NCBI GenBank assembly: GCA_036939755.1
Contig: JALLAZ010000028.1
Location: 1-30,562 of the forward strand
DNA: 30,562 bases
Reading direction: 5' to 3'
Source of the DNA: Stephanodiscus triporus
Taxonomy: Eukaryota > Bacillariophyta > Thalassiosirophyceae > Thalassiosirales > Thalassiosiraceae
In this document: positions 9,792 through 18,156 of the stretch, piece by piece
Layout of the letters: every line of letters begins with the position of its first letter
How positions within the stretch are numbered: position 1 is the stretch's first letter
Made by a program: the position numbers and the translations under genes
The notes under the pieces: model-generated
Seen by the model: only the letters and a program-made list of their open reading frames with translations
The model's database searches: none
What the model was told of the DNA's origin: nothing

Positions 9792-10180
9792 TCACTCCTC
9801 CTTCGATGACATGTAATCCTTCCTTAACCTGCTCTCGTTTTCAATGATCGCCTGGGGTTTTTCTTGGCTGAATAAGTCGTGCCCTGCCTTGGTGTCCTTA
9901 GAGAATACGGGCACGGCACACAGACCCAACAGGAGTGACGTTCCGACGAAAGCTTGAGTATTTTGTCCTCCAGGCAGCCTTTGGACTGTTGATTGGCGGA
10001 ATATACATATGCAGAAGTATACGGATTGGAGGGTGTAAATTAGATTGATTAATGCGCGATGAATCGTTGTTACAAACAACACGAAAAGGGCCTTGTCAAA
10101 GACAACATGAAAATTACAGCCGTAATTGAAAGCCGAGAGCAAATCTCTAGCTGCAACTACTTACGCAATTGACGGATCAT
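9792..10180 (-). CDS. Small single-span protein (69 residues), two exons
   Basis: Exon 1 is only 16 bases (10180-10165, MIRQL plus one base) and exon 2 is 9985-9792, joined across a 179-base intron with donor GTAAGT and acceptor ATCAACAG. The join keeps frame and gives 69 residues: an Arg/Gln-containing N-terminus (QRLPGGQNTQ), a hydrophobic span (AFVGTSLLLGLCAVPVF), then a charged tail (SQEKPQAIIENESRLRKDYM). This architecture is typical of small mitochondrial inner-membrane subunits or assembly factors, but no family was recognised. Reading exon 2 upward without splicing gives a long, unlikely N-terminus. Its start faces the methyltransferase gene across a shared promoter region. Confidence 0.55.
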
Positions 10181-10712
10181 TATCGGTGGCAGGTGGCGGG
10201 TAGACGGGAGTCGAGCGCGAGGGTGAGGCGAGTGCAGGCGGTGGCAGCTCTATTATATCCGCAGCGGGGTGTTAGTGATAGAAGAAGATAAGAGCCGGAG
10301 ACTGAAATTAGGAGAAGAGGTGGCGGCGGCGGAGGGGCGGCGGGCGCCTGGGGAGTGGGAGAGAGTGAGTGAATGAGGAGGGAGGAAATGATGTGGTGGG
10401 GAAGAAGATTTTTGCGCCGAAGGGAGGAGGCCAGACTGCGTAATCTCCCTCCACCTCTCTTCTCACCAAACCGGAGAGCCTGCGACATGATGACGCAAGC
10501 ACCTAACCTGTCGGCTGATCAAACCGAAGCTTTGATCCCATAAAAAAATATACACTCCTCCCCTCCCACACACCAAACTTTTATGCTTCCGGAGTCCTAG
10601 GCATTCTAATATGGTCGGTGATTCCTATCCTCCTGATCTACCTATCTCGTGAGGATACATCTCACTCTTGGAGTACCGTTCTCCTCGACCAGCTCATCTA
10701 CTAACTAATAGA
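10181..10712. promoter_or_regulatory. Divergent promoter region
   Basis: It lies between the divergent small-protein gene (minus) and the methyltransferase gene (plus). Bases 10265-10400 are strongly purine-rich on the plus strand (GGAGGAAG-type repeats). A minus-strand ORF across it (10180-10488) is Pro/Ser low complexity and is judged to be the 5' UTR. An A-rich patch at 10541-10551 could be a core promoter element for the plus gene, but this is uncertain. Confidence 0.35.
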
Positions 10713-11645
10713 ATGCAGCGGAATTTGAGTAATGGCTCTATGCGGCGGAAATTATTATCAACCTTGGCTCTCTACTTGGGAATGCCGTTGCCTTTTGTCA
10801 TCTTGATCCACCAGTCCTCTTTTAATTTGACAAATTGTTTCATACCATCTGAGAAACCCGATCAATCCATGATCCTGTTGACATCTCAAAGGAATCATGA
10901 ATGCCCAACTGTGCGAAAACTGACTATTACTGCAGAAACATGTTCATTGAAGAGTTTTATTAATGCAACCTTGCGTGCACTTTCATTTGCATCAAATGAA
11001 ATCACTGGCAGCGACCGTCCCATTGTGCACCTCGCTAAATATTACGATAAATTCAAGTCCATTGATGGGTTCTGGGCCGAGTTTGGCGTGTTTAATGGAA
11101 GTTCGTTACTCATGGCTCACAGTTATCTCGTGAAAGAGCAATCGACATTTAAAGACGGTGTCATTGCGGGATTTGACTCATTTGAAGGTCTTCCAGAAAA
11201 ATGGCGTGGATCGCATGATAAGGGAACATTTGCCACACAGTATGATATAGTGCGTAAGGTCCTCCCCGAAAGAGTGGAGGTATACAAAGGGTGGTTTCAG
11301 GACACAATCCAAGTCTTCAAGGCAAGACACGGTGATATGCCTGCTGCAGTCATTCACCATGATGGGGATCTTTTCATCAGCACCACCATAACTCTGCAAC
11401 TGCTTGATGACCAAATTGTCCAAGGAACTCACATGATCTTTGATGAGTTAGTGGGTTATCCAGGGTATGAGGGTCATGAGATCATGGCCCTCTGGCTTTG
11501 GATGAGTCAAAGGAATGTAACACTATGTGCCATGGGACATGGAGGTCCAGAAAGAATTGAAGAGGACATCTCTCAATGGATAAATCCATCGGTTGACGTG
11601 CATCCTTTTTCCCAGAGTGCGTGGTTTCAGGTTGTAGGGTGCTGA
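10713..11645 (+). CDS. TylF/MycF-like SAM-dependent methyltransferase, membrane-anchored
   Basis: A single exon of 310 residues from ATG at 10713; the open frame extends slightly upstream only through a TTG. Residues about 14-33 (LLSTLALYLGMPLPFVILIH) are hydrophobic, consistent with a signal anchor. The catalytic domain follows the macrocin O-methyltransferase (TylF) pattern: SAM motif FWAEFGVFNGSSL (120-132), FDSFEGLPEKW (154-164), LPERVEVYKGWFQDT (184-198), HHDGDLFISTTITLQLL (215-231, with D217 and D219 where the family has its metal-binding aspartates) and FDELVGYPGYEGHE (243-256). Such enzymes methylate sugar or phenolic hydroxyls; the N-terminal anchor suggests Golgi or ER glycan modification, which is inference. 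It is AT-rich relative to the GC-rich genes nearby. Confidence 0.8.
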   Translation: MQRNLSNGSMRRKLLSTLALYLGMPLPFVILIHQSSFNLTNCFIPSEKPDQSMILLTSQRNHECPTVRKLTITAETCSLKSFINATLRALSFASNEITGSDRPIVHLAKYYDKFKSIDGFWAEFGVFNGSSLLMAHSYLVKEQSTFKDGVIAGFDSFEGLPEKWRGSHDKGTFATQYDIVRKVLPERVEVYKGWFQDTIQVFKARHGDMPAAVIHHDGDLFISTTITLQLLDDQIVQGTHMIFDELVGYPGYEGHEIMALWLWMSQRNVTLCAMGHGGPERIEEDISQWINPSVDVHPFSQSAWFQVVGC

Positions 11646-12076
11646 TGAGCGATCCCTGTCCAAATATCAGAGTTACTGCTTACCAGAAAGTAGAACCCTA
11701 ATATATATGAAAGTTTTGCGCCTGCGGTATCGATCGGTAGAATGTGAACAACTCAAGGGAGGCACATGTCGCGCGTTGCCATCGTACGATTGTGGTCTTT
11801 CATTCAAGTTTCTAGGCGAATGCTCGAAAATCGACCCGACTTGTCAGTTGTTGATGGTAAAGACCAACAACCGCATGCGTAAATGAGCGTCTGGCTACAT
11901 GGTTACATCGATGATAATCTAGTGCACAAATCTAATAATATCTTCTTCTTTGTCGCTTTCTGTGCGAAAAATATTGATCAGACTTCTGACCATGTGTTTG
12001 CTAGTCTCCATCAAATGTACAACGTTTACATCTCAAACTTTCTCCTTCGTGTGCGTTTTTGCTGCTTCTGCCGATG
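11646..12076. other. Convergent intergenic region
   Basis: Shared 3' flank of the methyltransferase gene and the Q-rich gene. Short ORFs near 11883-12165 have no family resemblance and overlap the last exon of the Q-rich gene on the other strand. Nothing else was seen. Confidence 0.5.
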
Positions 12077-14910
12077 CTAAGGCAGTCTCTTCTCCTGCTG
12101 CTTCTGCTGTTCCTTCTCGAGCTGCTGTTGTCTTTGACGCGCCTTCTCGGCGCTGCGAGCCTTGACCTCACGATAGAAAGCCTCGTACTTTTGCAAGGCA
12201 CTATCCTTTCTCTTACATTCCTCACGTTCCTTTTTTAGATCGTTGGAAAGTTGTTTGATCATTTGGTCGCGTTTTTGAATCTCCAGCATGGCTGCCGATT
12301 TCATGAAGGCACTTAAGATGGGTACGCACATCATATGGGAACAGAAATGAGATAAAGAGTGAAGACAACATACAAATTTCGGATATAATAACGCGAACAT
12401 TACCTATTCGCCACGGGATTATTGGCGTCCGCGCCACAACTGCCACCGGAGTTACTACTATTCGTGGTAGGATTGTTGTTGCTGAACTTCCTCAATGCTT
12501 CTTTTACTTTCTCAAATCGTTGGGTATATTCGTCCTTGAACTTGGCCATCATTTCCCTGGCGGCCAGGGCCTCGGCGCGCGCACCCTTGGCATCTTCCAC
12601 CATGCGCATGAGCTGGGTGTTCTCATTCCCAAGACGGTTTAGACTGTCCATCAGTTGCATTAGCTGTTGGCATTGGTGGCGGAGGACGAGGATGTGGATG
12701 CAGTTGACTTCTGACGTGCTGCAGCAACAATAGCATCGGACTCATCGGCATCAGCTTCATTATTTGGATGCATTTTGTTCGGCCCTACTGACAGCTGGTG
12801 TTGCATCGTATAATGCTGCTGGTTGGAGGAAGAAGGCAGAGGTGACGAGGAAGAAGCGTTTGCAGATGATGTCACTATACTACCCTGACCTCCCACTCCC
12901 CACCAACTTTGGTCGAGGGCGGCATTATTATTGGGTGAGACGATCTGGAGTCCGCCAAGATGCTGCAGTTGTGGTGATTGTGTCAAGTTTGTTGTTGCGG
13001 TTGAGGGTGGTGCACCTCCTCTTGCGTTAGAGCCGCCGCCAAGAAAGTTTTGCAGATGATTTGCACGCGAACGAACGCTGTTAATTCCCTGTTGATGATG
13101 TTGTTGTTGCGCATTCATATTATTGTTGGTTTTCGGCCTTGCCTGTTGTTGATGCTGTTGCTGCGCGTTCCCCGCCAAAAATATACCTGAGGTCCACATG
13201 GACGACGATGACATGTACGACGAACCGGGTGGGACGACGCAAAAACTCCCATCGGGACGGTATGCTGTTGTGGTACCACACGCACGGCCGCCCAAGTTTG
13301 CAACGGAACTTCCCATTTCTAATTTTGCATCCATGATTCGCAACTCATTTTCCAGCTTCATCCTGGGAATCAATTTGAGGAGGGAGAGGATTGTTGTTGG
13401 GATTGATTCAGTGTTTTGTTTATACACTTGGGGACACACCTTAACACAATGTAGGCAACGATCTACTTACAAATCATCAACGGGGTTGACTCCGTCATCG
13501 ACATCAACATGATTTTTTTGTCCGTCCCCCCTCCCTCTGATTCCTGCTGCGGATGATGATGTTGCAGCAACGACCGCAACCTTGTTCTTCGACCTAGTCG
13601 CTTTACCAGGCGATGGTGGCGATGTCTTCGATCGACGAGCACCTCCCACTCCCAAAAAAGTCGAGTTGGTTATGTCCTCCTCATGGTTGGCCGTGTCCAA
13701 TGCCTTGCGCACAGCCATTCGCAGTCGCTCGTGGTTGCCATCATCATTTGCAACACTCGTGGATGGCAACGACGATGAAGAAACACCGATAGACTTATTA
13801 TTTGTGCTGATACCGACACCAACGCCACCATTACCCTTCTCAAGCTTTGACGTCGCAATAGCAGTATTAGAAGAAGTAACCCCTGCATTATTGCTATTCA
13901 TGTCCGTTGTATTATTGTTCTTGGTGATTTTGCGAATGTCTCTGTCACCGTGCACCATACTCGCAGTCATGTTGATATTCCATTTCAATCCCATATTCAA
14001 CAACGACTTGGCTGTGCGCGCGTGCATGTCAGATAGCATCAGCATGGACTTGGCCAATTCGTAGCAGGGCTCGTGTTTTCTGTTGCTGCCACTCCTCCTT
14101 TTTCGGAATAGGTCAACCTCTTCTTCGTCTGGTGGCGACGCAGTAGCTGTTGGTGGCGATGGTAAGCCGAGGAGCATACGATAAACCCTCCGATAGGAGT
14201 AGGCAGCCTCCGAGTGACTCTTAGAGGTGGCGACATACAAATCGTTACTGTCGTCTTTCGACGACTTTTTCTTTCCTTCGACGGTACCATCAACTGTGTT
14301 CTTCGTAGCGAGTGCATCCGTCATGGAACGTGCCATATGCGATTGTGTGGATGCCTCTCGTATCAACGATGAAATGTCACCGCCATCGCGATTCTTCGAG
14401 ATGTCGCCACTGACGTCGCCTTCCCCCCCAACATTGTCGAGGAGCAACACGGCAAGAAGATCCACCGGCTTTTGCTTTTTCGCCATCGTCATCTCACCGT
14501 CGTCGACGATGATACTGCTCTTCTTTTGTTTCTTTACATTCGTCACCTTTTGATGTGCACTCTTTTTTATGACGATTTCATTGCCTGAACCATCGCATTG
14601 ATGATGACGAAAAGGTCTATAGTATCGCTCATCGTCGTCCTCCTCGTGCCTTAACTGCTTTCCGTCAGCAGCAAGGCCGGATGGGATGGCAACCACTGAC
14701 ATATCATCATCGTCTTCGTAGTCGCCGTAGGAGTAGTCGTCTTCAGGTTCAGAAATTTGCACCACGTCGAATGAATTTTGATCTTGGGGAGAAGGAACAG
14801 GGGGGGGGATGACATTATGTCCACTTTCAATCGTTGACGGCGTTGGAACATTCCGATACAATGTTTGAGCAACGTTGCGATGTTGTTGTTGTTGTTGTTG
14901 TTGCTGCTGC

Positions 14911-14958
<48 letters not shown>

Positions 14959-15278
14959 GAGTATGACAACGGTCCGGGAGGAGGCGCAGGAGGCCTCGCA
15001 CCGTACCGATAGTGGCCCGGAATCAAATTTCCGTACATTAGTCCGCCTCCTACCGCTGCTGACACTGCTGGCATGAAATTGGGGTGCTGACGCGATGGCT
15101 GCTGCTGAAATTGCAGTTGCTGCTGCTGTTGCCGTTCATTGTGCTGTTGCTGATGGTGCTGCTGCTGCTGCGGCTGCAAATGCGGCTGCAGGTAATTTCG
15201 AGGATATTGCTGTGATGTTGCACCCCCCCCCGGCTCTCCGGTCGCGGATTCGTACGGACAATATTCAGAATTCATCAT
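12077..15278 (-). CDS. Glutamine-rich coiled-coil protein, four exons
   Basis: Proposed exons: 15278-13471, 13362-12709, 12643-12404 and 12311-12077, for about 978 residues. Intron 1 (GTAAGT donor) and intron 3 (GTAATG donor, TTAAG acceptor) are well supported by phase. Intron 2 (12708-12644) has a weak GTCAAC donor but a good CTAAT branch-like site and CAG acceptor, and it keeps frame. The first ATG (15278) is followed by another at 15275. The N-terminal 170 residues are Q/P/H-rich with 25 consecutive Gln. The middle has acidic stretches, Lys-rich possible nuclear signals (KSAHQKVTNVKKQKK) and a helical block (YELAKSMLMLSDMHARTAKS). The second exon is again Q/N-rich. The last 160 residues are predicted coiled coil (ENTQLMRMVEDAKGARAEAL; KRDQMIKQLSNDLKKEREEC). 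A nuclear regulatory or scaffold role is plausible, but no family was recognised. Confidence 0.7.
14883..14957 (-). repeat. CAG/CAA trinucleotide tract encoding 25 Gln
   Basis: On the plus strand this is (TTG/CTG)25. The 5' part on the plus strand is pure TTG and the rest is a TTG/CTG mix. It lies in frame in exon 1 of the Q-rich gene. Further short Q runs flank it (about 15098-15180). Confidence 0.9.
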
Positions 15279-15582
15279 CTTTATCGTCGCTCCAAAACAC
15301 GCCAAACTCTCGCTCTGGTGAGAAGTGAGAACATCTCGCTTTTTCGAGCTCTGGTATGTAAGGTAACTTGCGCAAAATGTTGTACTACCATACAGTCTCC
15401 AGTACAATTGCCCAGGGGAAAAATCGAGATATTTCCCTTTGTACTGTAGGAACAGTAGGTCTCTACGAGAAGCTAGGGGGTAACTGGTAACTCTACTCTA
15501 CACGACGATCGTTGGCACCCCGCTCTTAATACCATTGCACAACGAGCAACGAGGTCGCAAGCAATCATCCCAAGAGGGGCGA

Positions 15583-15626
<44 letters not shown>

Positions 15627-15631
15627 CGGCG
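15279..15631. promoter_or_regulatory. Divergent promoter region with (GAC)14 microsatellite
   Basis: It lies between the Q-rich gene (minus) and the PLC-like gene (plus). Bases 15583-15624 are 14 perfect GAC units ending seven bases before the PLC-like ATG at 15632. If the true start of that gene were upstream, the tract would be translated; the nearest in-frame alternative was not found convincing. Confidence 0.45.
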
Positions 15632-17361
15632 ATGCCGAAGTTGTCACTCGCGCCCCTGCTCCTGCTCCTCGAAATGGCGAGCTGCTACCGGCGGTCGCCA
15701 TGCCGCTCCGCGAGCCGGCGCCAATTTCAACTCCCGGACTGCGGCGCCCCCGACCTCGACGCGAGCCTCCCCATCGGCGCGGCGTCCTTCTTGATGGCGC
15801 ACGATGCGGCGACGGGGTACCTCGACGCGGGGGGGAGAGGTCGTCGGCACGATGATGATGGCCTCGACGAGGCCTACGGCGGCGAGTACGACGGCGTCGA
15901 CGACATGAACGGCGGCGGCGGCAGCGGCAGCGGCAGCCGAGGCAACGGCGACGACGGCGGGAATAGGTGGAGCGGCGCCGTCGCCTCGCGCCTCCTCTCC
16001 CTCTACGGCAAGAACCAGGTGGGCACCGCCTACGACCAGCTCAACGACGGCGCGCGCGCGCTCGACCTGCGCCCGAAGGTGTACGACAACGGCACGGTGG
16101 GATTCCACCACGGAACACTGATAGACGTGCCGTTGGGATCGATAACGCTCGGCGGACTCCTCGACGACGCGAGGAGGTGGTGTCGCGACAATCCCGCGGA
16201 GCTCGTGCTCGTCTTTCACTCGGAGTTGGCGCACGAGTCCGGGCACGACGGACTGTCGACGCGGGTGGCGTATCGCGCGGGCGGGGAGGATTCGGACGAC
16301 GGCGCGAGCGGGTACGGGGACGACGGCGGGTATTACTACGCCGGCATCGCAAGGATGAAGGCCATATACGGCAGGCGCGGCGTGCCGTACCTTCCCTGCG
16401 AGAGGCTGTCGGGTCTCACGGTCGGCGACGTCATGGCGATGGCCAACCTTTCCAAGACGGGCGGCAGGGGATACCTCCTCGCGGTGGACAGGCACGACAT
16501 GTACGGTGAGGTTCGTTCCTTCGTTTCGACCTCGTCGTTGCTCTGCTGCCTGCTGCACAAGTATGCAAGAGAGGAGGATCGATCGTTCAACGAGTTGCAT
16601 CTTTCATGATCCCTAACCCGCCATTCGTCGTCACTGGGGATGTTTCTGCAGCGTCCTTCTGCGGCAAGGCCAACTGGGTACAAAATCAACTCGTGACATG
16701 CCATTCGCGATACTATGGTGCAGATGACAACTCGATCGGCAATAATATTGCTCAACGGCGGCAGCAAAACTCATACATGCACTGCACCGATACCAAGGGT
16801 AGCGGCCTGTCGAAACTCGTCGACTTGAAGGCCTACGTGAAAGCCAGCTCGAACAGCGACGCAACCGACAATTACAACTCCCTTGGACCGCCGGCCGACG
16901 AGTACTATTATCCATTCAACCAAATTCAAGGATTCTGGCAGGTCGACGCCGCCTCGGTGCGAATAGGGATATCGCGCGCGTCGAACCTCCTCGACGACAA
17001 TCGTCGATCGGGCGTGAACGGGGAAATGGTGAGGATGGCGTACGACGGCGAATTCGATTCTTTGTCGATATTCGCGATGGACAACGTGGCGCTCAACGGG
17101 AACGCGATGTTCTCCGTCCTGAGGAACGCATGCGGACAGTCGGCGACGACGGCGGACGGCGGGACGCGGCCGTGCGGACGGGACCTGACGATTCCGCATG
17201 TGGTCTCCCCTCGCGCTCTGCCGTTGGCGTGGAGCGTCATCCTCCTCGTGGCGTCATCGACTTTGGCGGTGATGGCGTCGGTCATGTCGCTCCAGGCTTT
17301 CAGATTGCGCGATAAGGGGCCACAGGATCATAGGCTGGTTTGTAATGGTCATTTGGTATGA
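15632..17361 (+). CDS. PLC-like phosphodiesterase (PI-PLC X-type fold) with C-terminal membrane span
   Basis: Exons 15632-16505 and 16652-17361 join across a 146-base intron (GTGAGG donor, TTCTGCAG acceptor) to give 527 residues. A short hydrophobic N-terminus (SLAPLLLLLEMASC) suggests secretion. The catalytic region reads SFLMAHDAATGYL (His57), KNQVGTAYDQLNDGARALDL (D145), and TVGFHHGTLIDVPLGSI (His159/160), matching the two-histidine and LDLR pattern of the PLC-like phosphodiesterase superfamily seen in bacterial PI-PLC and in eukaryotic secreted PLC-X proteins. A Gly/Asp-rich insert occupies residues 66-112. The second exon has spaced Cys and the C-terminal YDGEFDSLSIFAMDNVALNG block. A hydrophobic span near 482-505 (LAWSVILLVASSTLAVMASV) precedes a short tail, suggesting a type I membrane protein. 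The natural substrate (phosphoinositide, GPI or other phosphodiester) is not determined. Confidence 0.8.
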
Positions 17362-17404
17362 TTGAATTGAGATGCGCGCCCAATTACTAGAGCTTTGTTC
17401 GGCC

Positions 17405-17449
17405 AAGTGAAAAGGTTGCACCAACACAAGTGAAAAGGTTGCACCAACA
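17405..17449 (+). repeat. Two tandem 23-base units
   Basis: AAGTGAAAAGGTTGCACCAA occurs at 17405 and again at 17428, in the 3' flank of the PLC-like gene. The second copy ends at 17449. Confidence 0.9.
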
Positions 17450-17494
17450 TCGTTGCTTTAAGGACGGAGTTTGCAAGAGGCATGTTGCCAAGTC

Positions 17495-18142
17495 TCAGCT
17501 TCCTTTTTCCATCTTGTCCAGGGGAAAGGTGTTTTTTGATCGCCTCTGCACAAGGCCTAATGTTTCAAAGAACTCTCCTACTTTGTTGAAGGTGAACGCA
17601 TCGAACACCAGTTTCCAATTGCTCATGGTGTTGTCTTTGCCACTGTCTTGGAATCGGATGCTCCGTTCATCTGGGCATAATATGCCCAAAAGCATTTCCG
17701 CGAAAGTTACGTTCCTATTTCAAGAGGAGTATATTTGCGCAAGGGCCTTCTTCATTATATTCACTGTAAAAAATGAAAATAATACCTATTTAACCTTACT
17801 TAAAGAACAAATATTCAATACATCGTAAAGACATGCTCAATATTGGACATCATGGAATTGCGATTCCTTCTTTAAATTGAGCTATTTCAATATTTCCAAA
17901 GCTTAGTCCTCTTGATCGCCTGCAGATTCACTACTCTCATAGTCCTCATCATCAAACATTCCCTATGCCAAGCCATTTGCGGCGCGAAGCATTGGTGGCA
18001 GCTTGGTATGGTCATAGTCATGATCTGTGAGTAAATATATTAGGAGTGCCATCTTTTCTGGGCGAGATTCGAACCTCCGAGAAAGTACGTCACACATCTT
18101 AGGATTTCGAGCCAATATTATTGCAGATGACGCAAACTTCAT
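17495..18142 (-). pseudogene. Decayed gene between convergent PLC-like and JmjC genes
   Basis: The minus strand holds protein-like stretches broken by stops. From 18142, NPKMCDVLSRRFESRPEKM and DHDYDHTKLPPMLRAANG run to a TAG near 17963. The same frame then continues with FDDEDYESSESAGDQED and a stop. Farther down, after a possible 36-base intron (17799-17764), a stretch with MKKALAQIYSS meets a TGA and continues in frame with NVTFAEMLLGILCPDERSI and WKLVFDAFTFNKVGEFFETL to a stop at 17495. Sense translation across in-frame stops points to a dead gene. The family was not recognised. Bases 17362-17494 hold only the tandem repeat. Confidence 0.35.
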
Positions 18143-18156
18143 GTTTTGGCAGCTTC

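Noticed and set aside
15644..16600. 318-codon minus ORF opposite the PLC-like gene
   Set aside because: Ala/Val/Arg-rich antisense frame of a GC-rich gene with a recognised active site on the other strand.
18060..18130. tRNA-like T-loop (GGTTCGAATC on the minus strand)
   Set aside because: The flanking bases do not form a T stem, and no acceptor or anticodon stems pair; the stretch lies in the decayed gene's coding-like frame.
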